64,000 nt of DNA from Polaromonas jejuensis NBRC 106434 (GTDB lineage: Bacteria > Pseudomonadota > Gammaproteobacteria > Burkholderiales > Burkholderiaceae_C): assembly GCF_001598235.1 (NCBI RefSeq), contig NZ_BCYO01000017.1, positions 32,876 to 96,875 on the forward strand. The letters are read 5' to 3'. Positions 38,629 through 48,777 of the stretch are shown in pieces (position 1 is the first letter of the stretch; each line of letters opens with the position of its first letter). The notes beneath the pieces are model-generated. The model saw only the letters and a program-made list of their open reading frames with translations, searched no databases and was not told the DNA's origin. Position numbers and translations under genes: made by a program.

Positions 38629-39387
38629 TTGTTCCTGCGTCCCTCCCATTTCCGCCATCCCGAATTCCGCCGGGGCGTACGCGACATGCTCCCGGTGCTC
38701 CCCGGCTTTGCCGCCTGGGGCCTGATGACCGGCGTGGCCATGGTCAATTCCGGCATGAGCGGGCTGGAGGCCACGCTGATGACGGTGCTGGTGTTCGCCG
38801 GCAGCGCCCAGCTCGCCGCCATTCCCCTGATCGTCGCGGGCGCGCCGGTCTGGGTGATTCTGGCCGCCGCCTTTTGCGTGAACCTGCGTTTTGTGGTCTT
38901 CAGCGCGCACCTGCGCGACTACCTGATGCACCTGCCCCGGCTGGAGCGCCTGCTGACCGGCTTTTTGACGACCGACCTGACCTATGTGCTGTTCGTGCAG
39001 CGCTTTCCCGCGCCCAGCGACGCTGCGGCCCAGCGCCTGGCGCAGCAGGCCTACCTGGCCGGCAACTGCGGCCTGTGCTGGGCCAACTGGGTCGGCAGCA
39101 GCCTGATAGGCGTGGCGCTGGCCAACTTCATCCCGACCAGCTGGGGCCTGGGTTTTGCCGGCGTTCTGGCCTTGCTGGGCATCAGCTGCTCGCTCGTCAC
39201 CAGCCGCCTGCGCGTGCTGGCGGCCGCTGTTGCCGGTGCGGCGGCTGTGGCGGCCTATGCCATGCCGCTCAAGCTCAATATCCTGCTGGCCATTGCCGCC
39301 GCCGTGGCGGTGTGCCTGCTGCTGGAAAAGCCAGGCATGCCCCAAGCCGTGCCCCCCAAAGCCAAAGAGTCCGGAGATGCCGCATGA
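38629..39387 (+). CDS. azlC: AzlC-family branched-chain amino acid exporter large subunit
   Basis: A 252-residue membrane protein of the LIV-E family with FRRGVRDMLPVLPGFAAWG at the N-terminus and several hydrophobic spans (FAGSAQLAAIPLI is typical). The TTG start 8 bp after fmt was chosen because the conserved RGVRD segment lies upstream of the first internal ATG. Its TGA overlaps the azlD start. It exports branched-chain amino acids with AzlD. Confidence 0.88.
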   Translation: MFLRPSHFRHPEFRRGVRDMLPVLPGFAAWGLMTGVAMVNSGMSGLEATLMTVLVFAGSAQLAAIPLIVAGAPVWVILAAAFCVNLRFVVFSAHLRDYLMHLPRLERLLTGFLTTDLTYVLFVQRFPAPSDAAAQRLAQQAYLAGNCGLCWANWVGSSLIGVALANFIPTSWGLGFAGVLALLGISCSLVTSRLRVLAAAVAGAAAVAAYAMPLKLNILLAIAAAVAVCLLLEKPGMPQAVPPKAKESGDAA

Positions 39388-39719
39388 ACCAGACCGATCC
39401 CTGGACGCTGCTCACCATCGTCGGCATGGCGCTGGTGACCGTCCTCACCCGCTGTTTCTTTTTCATTTCCAGCAAGCCCTGGACCCTGCCCGGCTGGGCC
39501 CGGCGCGGCCTGGACTATGCGCCGATTGCGGCGCTGGCGGCCGTGATCGTGCCCGAAATCGTCATGACGCAGGGCCAGCTGATCAGCACCTGGCAAGACG
39601 CGCGGCTGTTTGCCGTGGTGGCCGGCCTCGCCTGGTATTACTGGCGTCATGGCGTGCTGGGCACGATCGTCGCCGGCATGGCGGTCTACCTGCCGCTGCA
39701 CCTGGGCCTGGGCTGGTAG
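39384..39719 (+). CDS. azlD: AzlD-family exporter small subunit
   Basis: A 111-residue membrane protein with four hydrophobic segments and the typical VLTRCFFF and LDYAPIAALAAVIVPEI stretches. Its ATG overlaps the azlC stop (ATGA), so the two subunits are coupled. Confidence 0.88.
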   Translation: MNQTDPWTLLTIVGMALVTVLTRCFFFISSKPWTLPGWARRGLDYAPIAALAAVIVPEIVMTQGQLISTWQDARLFAVVAGLAWYYWRHGVLGTIVAGMAVYLPLHLGLGW

Positions 39720-39840
39720 CCCTGCGCGAGCCACCCGGGCTTTTCCCGCCGGGTTTCGCCATCAGGGCCGGCCTACAATGGCAGGCATTTCTGCGGCCGC
39801 CCCGGCCTGAAAATCCCCTCGTTTCTTTGGTGAGTTGCTC

Positions 39841-41034
39841 ATGAATTTCATCCGTTTTTCCGACCTGTGCGCCAGTGGCAAGGCCGCGGGCCAGCGCGTT
39901 TTCATCCGTGCCGACCTGAATGTGCCGCAGGACGACAGTGGCCGCATCACGGAAGACACCCGCATCCGGGCGTCCATTCCCTGCCTGCAAATGGCCCTGA
40001 GTGCCGGTGCGGCGGTGATGGTGACCTCCCACCTCGGGCGCCCGGTGGAAGGCGAATTCAAGCCGGCCGACTCGCTGGCGCCCGTGGCCAGGCGCCTGGG
40101 TGAGCTGATCGGGCACGGGGTTCCGCTGCTCGCCGACTGGGTCGATGGCGTGGACGTCCAGCCGGGCCAGCTGGTGCTGCTGGAGAACTGCCGCCTCAAC
40201 AAGGGCGAGAAGAAAAACAGCGAAGCGCTGGGCCGCAAGATGGCCGCGCTGTGCGACATTTTTGTGCATGATGCTTTCGGCACCGCGCACCGCGCCGAGG
40301 CCTCGACCTACGGCATTGCGCAATACGCCCCCATCGCCTGTGCCGGCCCGCTGCTGGCCGCCGAGATGGATGCCATTTCGACCGCGCTTTCCAGCCCCAG
40401 GCGGCCGCTGGTCGCCATCGTGGCGGGCAGCAAGGTCTCGACCAAGCTGACCATCCTCAAGTCGCTGGCCGCCAACGTGGACCAGCTGATCGTGGGCGGC
40501 GGCATCGCCAACACCTTCATGCTTGCGGCCGGCCTGAAAATCGGCAAAAGCCTGGCCGAGCCCGACCTGCTGGCCGAGGCCAAGGCGGTGATCGAGGCCA
40601 TGAAGGCGCGCGGCGCTGCCGTGCCGATTCCGACCGACGTGGTCACGGCCAAGACTTTCGCGGCCGATGCGCCAGCTACGGTGAAAGCCGCCACCGAGGT
40701 GGACGACGACGACCTGATTCTGGACATCGGGCCCGAGACCGCGAAGAAGCTCGCCGCCCAGCTCAAGCAGGCCGGCACCATCGTCTGGAATGGCCCGGTG
40801 GGCGTGTTCGAGTTTGCGGCCTTTGAAAACGGCACCCGGGAAATCGCCCAGGCCATCGCCGAATCGAGCGCATTCAGCATTGCCGGCGGCGGCGACACGC
40901 TGGCAGCCATCGCCAAGTACGGCATCGAAAAGCAGGTGAACTACATTTCCACCGGCGGCGGCGCTTTCCTGGAAGTCCTCGAAGGCAAGACGCTGCCGGC
41001 CTTCGAAATCCTGCAGAAGCGGGCGGCGGAATAA
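39841..41034 (+). CDS. pgk: Phosphoglycerate kinase
   Basis: A 397-residue glycolytic kinase. Conserved stretches include [11 protein letters not shown], the substrate loop [21 protein letters not shown] and the nucleotide-binding GGGDTLAAI near the C-terminus. The ATG was chosen over an in-frame TTG two codons upstream. It is followed by a strong terminator and pyk on the same strand. Confidence 0.96.
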   Translation: MNFIRFSDLCASGKAAGQRVFIRADLNVPQDDSGRITEDTRIRASIPCLQMALSAGAAVMVTSHLGRPVEGEFKPADSLAPVARRLGELIGHGVPLLADWVDGVDVQPGQLVLLENCRLNKGEKKNSEALGRKMAALCDIFVHDAFGTAHRAEASTYGIAQYAPIACAGPLLAAEMDAISTALSSPRRPLVAIVAGSKVSTKLTILKSLAANVDQLIVGGGIANTFMLAAGLKIGKSLAEPDLLAEAKAVIEAMKARGAAVPIPTDVVTAKTFAADAPATVKAATEVDDDDLILDIGPETAKKLAAQLKQAGTIVWNGPVGVFEFAAFENGTREIAQAIAESSAFSIAGGGDTLAAIAKYGIEKQVNYISTGGGAFLEVLEGKTLPAFEILQKRAAE

Positions 41035-41036
41035 CT

Positions 41037-41100
41037 GTTATTCGCTCCTGTTTTGATAGCTGCTTGCGCGCATTCTGTATGGGCTGGAGGCTTGTTTTGC
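41037..41100 (+). repeat. Dispersed palindrome-headed repeat, pgk-pyk intergenic copy
   Basis: TTTTGATAGCTGCTTGCGCG followed by GGGCTGGAGGC and TTGTTTTG is close to the consensus form. It begins right after the pgk stop and ends where the terminator hairpin starts. Confidence 0.8.
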
Positions 41101-41101
41101 T

Positions 41102-41131
41102 TGCAAAAAGGCGCTGCGGCGCCTTTTTGCA
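41102..41131. terminator. Strong bidirectional-looking terminator after pgk
   Basis: TGCAAAAAGGCGC and GCGCCTTTTTGCA form a perfect 13-pair stem around a TGCG loop. The T run is within the stem on both strands, as in bidirectional intrinsic terminators. It separates pgk from pyk. Confidence 0.8.
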
Positions 41132-41211
41132 TGGCCGGCGCGAACCCCATTTGGTACCGGCCTGGTAACTTTTCCATGTGAGAATAAGAAACTAAATTAC
41201 AGGAGACATTC

Positions 41212-42645
41212 ATGACCCTTCGCGCCACCAAGATCGTTGCCACCCTGGGCCCTGCTTCCAGCGACCCCGCCCTGCTGGAGAAAATGATCCGCGCCGGTGT
41301 CAATGTGGTGCGCCTGAACTTCAGCCATGGCACGGCGCAGGACCATGTGGACCGCGCGCAGCTGGTGCGCGAAGCCTCCCAGCGCGCCGGCCGCGAAGTC
41401 GCCATCATGGCCGACCTGCAGGGCCCGAAAATCCGCGTCGGCAAATTCGCCGAAGGCAAGGTCCAGCTGGAGCCCGGCGAGAAATTCGTGCTCGATGCCT
41501 CGCGCACGGAGCTGGGTGACATCAGGGGCGTGGGGCTGGACTACAAGGAACTGCCGCGCGACGTGAAGGCCGGTGATGTGCTGCTGCTCAACGATGGCCT
41601 GATCGTGCTCACGGTGGATGCCGTGCGCGGCGAGGAAGTGCACACCACCGTCAAGCTCGGCGGCGAACTGTCCAACAACAAGGGCATCAACAAGCAGGGC
41701 GGCGGCCTCACGGCGCCCGCGCTGACGGCCAAGGACATGGAAGACATCAAGACGGCCATGAGCTTTCAGGCCGACTATGTGGCCGTGAGCTTTCCCAAAA
41801 ACGCCACCGACATGGAAATGGCGCGCCAGCTGTGCAATGTGGCGGCAGCGCCCTACAAGCACAAGCCCGGCCTGATCGCCAAGATCGAGCGTGCCGAGGC
41901 CATTCCCAGGCTCGAGGAAATTTTGCGCGTCAGCGACGGCATCATGGTGGCGCGCGGCGACCTCGCGGTCGAAGTCGGCAATGCCGCCGTGCCGGCCCTG
42001 CAAAAACGCATGATCAAGATGGCGCGCGCCGGCGACAAGGTCGTCATCACCGCCACCCAGATGATGGAAAGCATGATCGTCAACCCGGTGCCCACGCGCG
42101 CCGAGGTCAGCGACGTGGCCAATGCCGTGCTCGACGGCACCGATGCGGTGATGCTCAGCGCCGAAACCGCGGCCGGCAAGTACCCGCTGGAAACGGTGGA
42201 AGAGATGGCCAAGATCTGCCTGGAAGCCGAGAAGGCCGAGTACAAGGAACTAGAAAGCGATTTTTCCGGCAAGACCTTCACCCGCATAGACCAGTCGATC
42301 GCCATGGGCGCCCTGTTCACGGCCAACCACCTCGGCGCCAAGGCGATAGTGGCGCTCACTGACAGCGGCTCCACGCCCCTGTGGATGAGCCGCCATGACA
42401 TACGCGTGCCGATTTACGCCCTGACGCCGCGCCTGGCCACGCAGCGCAGGATGGCGCTGTACCGCAATGTCCGGCCGCTGCTGATGGACACCAGCGCCGA
42501 CCGCGACACCGCGCTGGAGCAGGCCGAAAGCCATCTGCTGCGCCGCAACATCGTGCAAAGCGGCGATGTCTATGCCATCACCTGCGGCGAGCCCATGGGC
42601 GCGCCGGGCGGCACCAACATGCTCAAGATCTGCCGGGTGGCGTAA
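41212..42645 (+). CDS. pyk: Pyruvate kinase
   Basis: A 477-residue glycolytic enzyme of the type II bacterial kind. It has TKIVATLGPASSD, RLNFSHG, the signature region IMVARGDLAVEVG and TATQMMESM, and the C-terminal allosteric domain. It is the neighbour of pgk, but a terminator lies between them. Confidence 0.96.
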   Translation: MTLRATKIVATLGPASSDPALLEKMIRAGVNVVRLNFSHGTAQDHVDRAQLVREASQRAGREVAIMADLQGPKIRVGKFAEGKVQLEPGEKFVLDASRTELGDIRGVGLDYKELPRDVKAGDVLLLNDGLIVLTVDAVRGEEVHTTVKLGGELSNNKGINKQGGGLTAPALTAKDMEDIKTAMSFQADYVAVSFPKNATDMEMARQLCNVAAAPYKHKPGLIAKIERAEAIPRLEEILRVSDGIMVARGDLAVEVGNAAVPALQKRMIKMARAGDKVVITATQMMESMIVNPVPTRAEVSDVANAVLDGTDAVMLSAETAAGKYPLETVEEMAKICLEAEKAEYKELESDFSGKTFTRIDQSIAMGALFTANHLGAKAIVALTDSGSTPLWMSRHDIRVPIYALTPRLATQRRMALYRNVRPLLMDTSADRDTALEQAESHLLRRNIVQSGDVYAITCGEPMGAPGGTNMLKICRVA

Positions 42646-42744
42646 GCGCTGGCGAAGTGGCGGGTTGGGGCCCAGGCCCCCGCGCCGGCCTGGCTTCCGG
42701 GATCCGGCCGTATCGCCCGGGCGGCTTACCCGCCCCGGCTCACG

Positions 42745-43485
42745 TCACTCTGCCGGTGCCAGCGGCACCCGCTCGGACGGTGCCGGCACCCGGGCGCGTG
42801 CCCGTTTTCGCGCGATCAGCTGGCTGACCGCCTGATCCACCAGGGCGGCGGCAGTCCAGCAAAACCATGCGGTCCACAGCGTGTGACTCATGTAGTGCGC
42901 ACCCCGCACCTGCTGCGCCAAGCCAAGCAGAAAACCGACGCCCATCGCGCCGGCCAGCCAGCGGCGTGCGGTCTGGGGCAGAACACGCCGAAAGGCAAAA
43001 AAACCCCCGAGAAAGGCAAAGCCCGCTGAGGCATGGCCCGCCGGAAAGCATCCGCCGGTGCCGCCGTCGCGAAGGCCCCAGGCCCAGTGCGACACATGGC
43101 TCGCCACGCCGCCAAATTCCTGCAGATCCCAGGGACAGCTGGTGCGGCTGTAGAGCTTGATGGTGGACACCAGCAGCAGGGCGATCAGCGTGGTCAATGC
43201 CAGCTGCGCGCGCCGCGCCATCGGCAGGCGCCGGAGCGTGCCGAAAGGCCAGGCAATGGCCATCAGCAGCCCCAGTTCGACCAGCCACGGCGGCATCCGG
43301 ATGTCATCGTGCAGCAGGTCGCGCCACAGCCAGTGGCTTTCGAGCGCAAAGCCGGAGGCCGAGCCAAACCAGCGCGCCATCGTCAGGTCCAGCCCCGAAT
43401 AATCCCAGGCCAGCAAGAGTAGAAAACTGCCCAAGGTCCAAAGTAAAAGTCGGGGTGGGGCCGGAGGCTTGGGACGTTGGTGCAT
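42745..43485 (-). CDS. PAP2-family membrane phosphatase
   Basis: A 246-residue membrane phosphatase with about five spans. Motif 1 is KLYSRTSCP (110-118), motif 2 is CFPAGHASAGFAF with PAGH at 148-151, and motif 3 is RGAHYMSHTLW (194-204). These variants resemble LpxE/LpxF/LpxT-like lipid phosphatases more than soluble acid phosphatases. It is divergent from an OmpR/QseB-type two-component pair (103 bp), which suggests envelope-stress or cation control of a lipid A or undecaprenyl phosphate modification. Substrate is not certain. Confidence 0.82.
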   Translation of the reverse strand: MHQRPKPPAPPRLLLWTLGSFLLLLAWDYSGLDLTMARWFGSASGFALESHWLWRDLLHDDIRMPPWLVELGLLMAIAWPFGTLRRLPMARRAQLALTTLIALLLVSTIKLYSRTSCPWDLQEFGGVASHVSHWAWGLRDGGTGGCFPAGHASAGFAFLGGFFAFRRVLPQTARRWLAGAMGVGFLLGLAQQVRGAHYMSHTLWTAWFCWTAAALVDQAVSQLIARKRARARVPAPSERVPLAPAE

Positions 43486-43588
43486 GGCGACGGTTTCGTG
43501 CGTAACGAAAGTTAATGTAACCTGAGCGTCTTATGTGCTCCTTAATGGCCGGCACTCATGAATTACCGGAGCGTCTGACAATAAGGGC

Positions 43589-44281
43589 ATGCGAATTCTC
43601 GTGGTGGAAGATGATGCCGGTATTGCCGTGGGCCTGCAAACCAATTTGCAGCAGCGAGGCTATGCGGTTGATGTGTGCGGCAGCGTGGCGTCGGCCTGGG
43701 CCGCCCTGTGCGGCGAACCTTTTGACCTGGTGCTGCTGGACCTTGGCCTCGCCGACGGCGACGGCGCTGCGTTGCTTCAGCGCATCAGGCGGCCCCAAAG
43801 GGCGGAGGGCGAACTGCCGGATCCGTTGACGCCGGTGCTGATCATGACGGCGCGCGACCAGGTGGCGGACCGGATTTCGGGGCTGAACCTCGGCGCCGAC
43901 GACTATCTGGTCAAGCCCTTTGACCTCGATGAGCTGGAGGCCCGCATGCGTGCGCTGCTGCGCCGCTCCGCCGGTCGCGCCCATCCCCTGCTGGTGCATG
44001 GCGAGCTGGTGGTTGATCCCGCTGCCCGCAGCGTGCTGCGCGCCGGTCAGGGTGTTGAATTGGCCCCGCGCGAATTTGCCTTGCTGCTGCTGTTGCTGGA
44101 GTCGCGCGGCCGCGTGCTGTCCCGCCAGCAACTGGAGGCGCGTCTTTACAACTGGGAGGACGCGGTCGGCAGCAATGCGGTCGAGGTGCATGTGCACCAT
44201 TTGCGCCGCAAGCTGGGCGAGGGGCTGATCCAGACCGTGCGCGGCGTGGGCTATTTCATCCCCCGTAGCGATCCATCATGA
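43589..44281 (+). CDS. OmpR-family response regulator (QseB/PmrA-like)
   Basis: A 230-residue regulator. The receiver has Glu-Asp-Asp at 7-9, phospho-acceptor Asp51 and Lys109; a winged-helix DNA-binding domain follows (GSNAVEVHVHHLRRKLG). Between strands 3 and 4 a PQRAEGELPDP loop is longer than usual. Its stop overlaps the kinase start (ATGA). Confidence 0.92.
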   Translation: MRILVVEDDAGIAVGLQTNLQQRGYAVDVCGSVASAWAALCGEPFDLVLLDLGLADGDGAALLQRIRRPQRAEGELPDPLTPVLIMTARDQVADRISGLNLGADDYLVKPFDLDELEARMRALLRRSAGRAHPLLVHGELVVDPAARSVLRAGQGVELAPREFALLLLLLESRGRVLSRQQLEARLYNWEDAVGSNAVEVHVHHLRRKLGEGLIQTVRGVGYFIPRSDPS

Positions 44282-45666
44282 AGCCGCTTGCAAGCCGGCA
44301 GGTCTCGCTCACTGGTCGTCTGCTGCTCTGGGCGCTGGCGGCGCTACTGCTCGTCTGGGTCGGCTTTGTGGCGGTGGGTTATCGCACCGGCGTTCGTGAA
44401 GCGGGCGAGCTGACCGACGGCCATCTTGCCAGCACGGCGGCGCTGCTGCTCAACCTGGATCTTCCGGCTTTCATGGCCACGTCCCGTGAAGTGGGCCGGA
44501 CTGCCTTCCCTGTGCTGAAAAGTCACGACTACCAGCCTTCTCTCAGCGTGCTGGTGTGGGATGCCGAGGGGCGCCTGATGGCCCGCTCCGGCGAAGCGCC
44601 ACTGCCTTCCTTTGCGCCGCAGGGCGGGTTTGCCGATCTGCGGCTTGGCACGCCGGTCGCCGCATGGCGCAGCTTTTCGCAATGGGATGCCTCGCACAGC
44701 CGCCAGGTCATGGTGCTGGTCAAGGCCGCGGAACGCGATGCACTGGCGGCCGATGTGGCCCGTCAGCTGGCCGCGCCCGGCTTATGGCTGCTGCCCGTGG
44801 TGGCGCTGGCGCTGGGTGCGGCCATCTGGCGCGGCCTGCGGCCCTTGCAGGCCCTGTCGCGTGACGTCGCCGGGCTGGAGGTGGACAAGGCCGGGCGCTT
44901 GCAGGCGCGCCATCCTTACCGCGAGTTCAATTCGGTGGTGGGCTCCATCAACCGGTTGGTGGGGCAGCAGCAGGCGGCGCTGGAGCGCGAACGCCAGCTG
45001 GCCAGCGAAATTGCGCATGAGTTGCGTACCCCACTGTCCTCCATTGCCCTGCAGGCCGCCTCGCTGCGTGGCGCCTTGCCGCCCCAGGCCCATGAGCAGG
45101 CACTGCAGCAGATCAGCGCGGAGGCCTTGCGCGCCGGCCATGTCATCAGCCAGTTGCTGGCACTGGCGCGCGCCAGTCGCGCCGATCTCCGGCAGCAGAT
45201 GGCGGCGCTGAACCTGCCGGAACTGGCCAGGCAGGTCGTGGCGGACTATGCGCAGGCCGCCTGGGAAGGCGAGCATCCGCTGAGTGTTCAGGGCGACGAA
45301 GACCTGCGGGTCATGGCGCATCCGCTGTTGCTGGAGCTGGCCTTGCGCAACCTGATAGACAACGCCCTGCAGCACACCGCGAGAGGCACGGCCGTCTGTG
45401 TCCAGTGGGGCTCTGATGCCGGCCAGGCCTGGCTGCAGGTGTGCGACGACGGCGCCGGCCGCAGCCATGCCGGGCCGCATTCCCCCGGGCCTTCGACGGA
45501 GCGGCTGGGTCTGGGGCACAAGATTGTCGGCCGCGTCATGGACATGCATGGCGGCAACTTTGCCAAGGTGGCGGCGTCCTTGTCGCTCCCGGCGCGTTTT
45601 ACGCGCTGTTATCGCCTGACCTTGGGCCCTCATTCCCTGGTCCGGCCGGTGTCCGGCAAACGGTAG
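44278..45666 (+). CDS. Sensor histidine kinase (QseC-like)
   Basis: A 462-residue membrane kinase with spans at about 12-34 and 168-185 around a short periplasmic sensor, then a HAMP-like linker. The phospho-acceptor is His247 in [13 protein letters not shown]. The N box is [12 protein letters not shown], and the G boxes are DDGAG and the shortened [18 protein letters not shown]. It is translationally coupled to the regulator upstream. Confidence 0.9.
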   Translation: MKPLASRQVSLTGRLLLWALAALLLVWVGFVAVGYRTGVREAGELTDGHLASTAALLLNLDLPAFMATSREVGRTAFPVLKSHDYQPSLSVLVWDAEGRLMARSGEAPLPSFAPQGGFADLRLGTPVAAWRSFSQWDASHSRQVMVLVKAAERDALAADVARQLAAPGLWLLPVVALALGAAIWRGLRPLQALSRDVAGLEVDKAGRLQARHPYREFNSVVGSINRLVGQQQAALERERQLASEIAHELRTPLSSIALQAASLRGALPPQAHEQALQQISAEALRAGHVISQLLALARASRADLRQQMAALNLPELARQVVADYAQAAWEGEHPLSVQGDEDLRVMAHPLLLELALRNLIDNALQHTARGTAVCVQWGSDAGQAWLQVCDDGAGRSHAGPHSPGPSTERLGLGHKIVGRVMDMHGGNFAKVAASLSLPARFTRCYRLTLGPHSLVRPVSGKR

Positions 45667-45785
45667 AATCAGGGTTCTGGTTACTTCGCGGTTACCGCCC
45701 GTTTCAGGCAGCCCCCACGCTGCCCGGCCTGCCGCCAGCAACCCACTGTTTCCAACAGCGTTTTAACTTTCTGGGGATTTCGATC

Positions 45786-46850
45786 ATGGCACTCGTTTCG
45801 ATGCGCGAGCTGCTGGACCATGCGGCCGTCAATGGCTACGGCATTCCAGCTTTCAACGTCAACAACCTTGAACAGGTCACCGCCATCATGCAGGCGGCCG
45901 ATGAGGTCAACGCGCCCGTGATCATGCAAGCCAGCGCCGGCGCCCGCAAATACGCCGGCGAGGGTTTTCTCAAGCACCTGATCCAGGCCGCGGTGGAAAG
46001 CTTCCCGCACATTCCCGTTGTCATGCACCAGGACCATGGCCAGAGCCCCGACGTCTGTGCCGGCGCCATCAATCTGGGCTTCAGCTCGGTGATGATGGAC
46101 GGCTCCCTGATGGCCGACGGCAAGACCATTGCCGACTACGACTACAACGTCGACGTGACGCGCAAGGTGGTGGCAATGGCCCACGCGACCGGCGTGTCGG
46201 TCGAGGGCGAGCTCGGCTGCCTGGGCAGCCTGGAAACCATGCAGGGCGACAAGGAAGACGGCCACGGCACCGATGCCGTGATGACGCACGACCAGCTGCT
46301 GACCGACCCCGAGCAGGCCGCCGACTTTGTCAAGCGCACCCAGCTCGATGCCCTGGCGATTGCCATAGGCACCAGCCACGGCGCCTACAAGTTCACGCGC
46401 AAGCCCACCGGCGACATCCTGGCCATCGAGCGCGTCAAGGAAATCCACCGCCGCATTCCCAACACCCACCTGGTGATGCACGGCTCGTCCAGCGTGCCGC
46501 AAGACCTGCTGGCCATCATCCGCCAGTACGGCGGCGACATGAAGGAAACCTATGGCGTGCCGGTGGAGGAAATCCAGAAGGCCATCCAGTTCGGCGTGCG
46601 CAAGGTCAACATCGACACCGACATCCGCCTGGCGATGACGGCCGCGGCCCGCAAGTTCATGGCCGAGAACCCCAGCAAATTCGACCCGCGCGAGTGGCTC
46701 AAGCCGGCCACCGCTGCCGCCAAGGCCATCTGCAAGCAGCGCTACATCGAGTTCGGCTGCGAAGGCCAGGCCGGCAAGATCAAGGGCGAAAGCCTCTCCA
46801 GCGTGGCGGCCAAATACGCCAAGGGCGAACTGGCCCAGGTGGTCCATTAA
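45786..46850 (+). CDS. fba: Class II fructose-bisphosphate aldolase
   Basis: A 354-residue zinc aldolase of the Calvin-cycle/CbbA subtype. Zinc-binding and active-site stretches include [32 protein letters not shown] and [10 protein letters not shown]. The open frame extends far upstream into the kinase gene, but [14 protein letters not shown] is the family start, preceded by TTTCTGGGGATTTCGATC. It is followed by a clear terminator. Confidence 0.95.
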   Translation: MALVSMRELLDHAAVNGYGIPAFNVNNLEQVTAIMQAADEVNAPVIMQASAGARKYAGEGFLKHLIQAAVESFPHIPVVMHQDHGQSPDVCAGAINLGFSSVMMDGSLMADGKTIADYDYNVDVTRKVVAMAHATGVSVEGELGCLGSLETMQGDKEDGHGTDAVMTHDQLLTDPEQAADFVKRTQLDALAIAIGTSHGAYKFTRKPTGDILAIERVKEIHRRIPNTHLVMHGSSSVPQDLLAIIRQYGGDMKETYGVPVEEIQKAIQFGVRKVNIDTDIRLAMTAAARKFMAENPSKFDPREWLKPATAAAKAICKQRYIEFGCEGQAGKIKGESLSSVAAKYAKGELAQVVH

Positions 46851-46913
46851 GGGGCTTTCAAGCCCTTGCGCTGAAGCCCTCCCGCTGCCTGTCCTTTCAG
46901 ATTGGCGATAATT

Positions 46914-46951
46914 GAAAGCCCGTGGACTTGCGAGTCGCGCGGGCTTTTTCA
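46914..46951 (+). terminator. Intrinsic terminator of fba
   Basis: AAAGCCCG pairs with CGGGCTTT over an inner GACT-TGCG-AGTC hairpin and ends in a T run. It lies 64 bp after the fba stop and immediately upstream of purC. Confidence 0.8.
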
Positions 46952-46964
46952 CTTTGACACCACC

Positions 46965-47876
46965 ATGACCCAAGCACTCCATACTTCTGCCCTGACTTCC
47001 CTGCCCCTGCTCGCACGCGGCAAGGTGCGTGACAACTACGCCGTGGGCACGGACCGCCTGCTGATGGTGGCCAGCGACCGCCTGAGCGCCTTTGACGTGA
47101 TTCTGGGCGAGCCGATTCCCGGCAAGGGCGCGCTGTTGACGCAGATGGCGCTGTTCTGGTTTGGCCGGCTGGGCCACATCTGCCCGAATCACCTCACCGG
47201 CGAGGCGCCCGAGAGCGTGGTGTCGGCCGCCGAGCTGCCTCAGGTCACGGGGCGGTCCATGCTGGTCAAGCGCCTCAAGCCGATTCCCGTGGAAGCCGTG
47301 GTGCGCGGCTACCTGGCCGGCAGCGGCTGGAAGGAGTACCAGGAATCCCGGTCGGTCTGCGGGGTACCCCTGCCCGCCGGCCTCAAAAACGCCGGCAAAT
47401 TGCCCGAGCCCATCTTCACGCCCGCAGCCAAGGCCGAGGTCGGTGAGCATGACGAAAACATCAGCTACGAGCAGGTCGTCAAGGTGGTGGGCCCCGAGCT
47501 GGCCGCGCAGATCAAAAAAATCAGCATTGAGATTTACACCACGGCAGCCGCCTTCGCGCTGACCAAGGGCATCATCATTGCCGACACCAAGTTCGAGTTC
47601 GGACTCGATGAAAACGGCACCCTGACGCTGATGGACGAGGTGCTGACGCCCGACTCCTCGCGCTATTGGCCCATCGAGGGCTACGAGCAGGCCTATGCCG
47701 AAGGCGCCAATCCGCCCAGCTATGACAAGCAGTTTGTGCGCGACTGGCTGGAGGCCGTGCGCATCAACGGCAAGCCCTGGGACAAGACCCCGCCGTCGCC
47801 GCCCCTGCCGCCGGATGTGGTCGAAAAGACCGCCGCCAAGTACCGCGAGGCCCTGGAGCGCCTGACCGCCGCCTGA
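46965..47876 (+). CDS. purC: SAICAR synthase
   Basis: A 303-residue purine-pathway ligase joining aspartate to CAIR. Family signatures are [25 protein letters not shown] and [14 protein letters not shown]. The start at MTQALHTSA was chosen because upstream in-frame codons read through the fba terminator hairpin. A strong terminator follows. Confidence 0.96.
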   Translation: MTQALHTSALTSLPLLARGKVRDNYAVGTDRLLMVASDRLSAFDVILGEPIPGKGALLTQMALFWFGRLGHICPNHLTGEAPESVVSAAELPQVTGRSMLVKRLKPIPVEAVVRGYLAGSGWKEYQESRSVCGVPLPAGLKNAGKLPEPIFTPAAKAEVGEHDENISYEQVVKVVGPELAAQIKKISIEIYTTAAAFALTKGIIIADTKFEFGLDENGTLTLMDEVLTPDSSRYWPIEGYEQAYAEGANPPSYDKQFVRDWLEAVRINGKPWDKTPPSPPLPPDVVEKTAAKYREALERLTAA

Positions 47877-47894
47877 GCCCACGCCGGACGCCAG

Positions 47895-47931
47895 AGCCGC
47901 CGTGCCCTTGTGGGGGACGGCGGCTTTTTTT
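47895..47931 (+). terminator. Intrinsic terminator of purC
   Basis: AGCCGCCGT and ACGGCGGCT form a perfect nine-pair stem over a 13-base loop and are followed by seven T residues. Confidence 0.9.
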
Positions 47932-48117
47932 ACGCTCGTTGATGACGATAAAAAATGGGTTCATATCGATACTGGTCTGCGTCAAAAGCGATCAAATCGA
48001 CCGCATTGAAGGTCGGGAGGCTGCTCGCGTGACCGCTGTCACAGCCGGCTAACACCACAAGCGCCGGGCGTTGCTCAAGAATGTCTTCTTTCGTTTGACC
48101 AATCCAAGGAGACAGAC

Positions 48118-48699
48118 ATGGCCGCCAAGAAAATTCTGATGATTTGCGGGGACTACTGCGAAGACTACGAAACCATGGTGCCGTTTCAGGCGCTGCTGGC
48201 CGTGGGCCATACCGTGCACGCGGTCTGCCCGGACAAGGTCGCCGGCGACCACATCAAGACCGCCATCCATGACTTTGAAGGCGCGCAGACCTACAGCGAA
48301 AAGCCCGGCCACAACTTCGCGCTGAACGCCTCGTTTGCACAGATCGAGGTGGAGAACTACGACGCCCTGCTGCTGCCGGGCGGCCGCGGCCCCGAATACC
48401 TGCGCACCTACCCGGCCGTGGTGGCCATGGTCAAACACTTTTTTGACAGCCGCAAGCCGGTGGCCGCCATCTGCCATGCCGCGCAGCTGCTGGCGGGGGC
48501 CGATGTGCTCAAGGGCCGCACCTGCTCGGCCTACCCGGCCTGCCGCACCGAGGTGGAGCGCGCCGGCGGCACCTACGCCGAGATCGCCATCGACGCCGCG
48601 CACACCGAGGGCAACCTGGTGTCGGCGCCGGCCTGGCCGGCCCACCCGGCCTGGATTGCCCAGTTTCTGACCCTGCTCGGCACGCGGATCACGCATTGA
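48118..48699 (+). CDS. DJ-1/PfpI-family protein
   Basis: A 193-residue glutamine-amidotransferase-fold protein with the nucleophile elbow AAICHAAQLLAG and the Glu in GDYCEDYE near the N-terminus. The family includes glyoxalase III-like deglycases, proteases and chaperones, and the sequence alone does not decide among them. It has a good AAGGAG ribosome-binding site. The 186 bases before it, after the purC terminator, hold no other gene. Confidence 0.87.
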   Translation: MAAKKILMICGDYCEDYETMVPFQALLAVGHTVHAVCPDKVAGDHIKTAIHDFEGAQTYSEKPGHNFALNASFAQIEVENYDALLLPGGRGPEYLRTYPAVVAMVKHFFDSRKPVAAICHAAQLLAGADVLKGRTCSAYPACRTEVERAGGTYAEIAIDAAHTEGNLVSAPAWPAHPAWIAQFLTLLGTRITH

Positions 48700-48721
48700 C
48701 GGCGGCCGGCGCGCGTTGCAT

Positions 48722-48755
48722 GATTTCGGGCGCCCGACAGGGGCGCGCCGAAATC
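48722..48755. repeat. Long inverted repeat upstream of the ribbon-helix-helix gene
   Basis: GATTTCGG-GCGCCC, a GACAG loop, then GGGCGC-G-CCGAAATC form a 14-pair stem with one bulged base. No T run follows. It ends about 20 bases before the start of the ribbon-helix-helix gene, so it could be an operator, an mRNA hairpin limiting translation, or a Rho-dependent end for the DJ-1 gene. Confidence 0.55.
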
Positions 48756-48777
48756 CCCAAGCCGCTGGAGACACATC

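Noticed and set aside
42715..42740. GGGCGG-CTTAC-CCGCCC stem between pyk and the PAP2 gene as a terminator
   Set aside because: No T run on either strand and the area is uniformly GC-rich, so the pairing may be chance.
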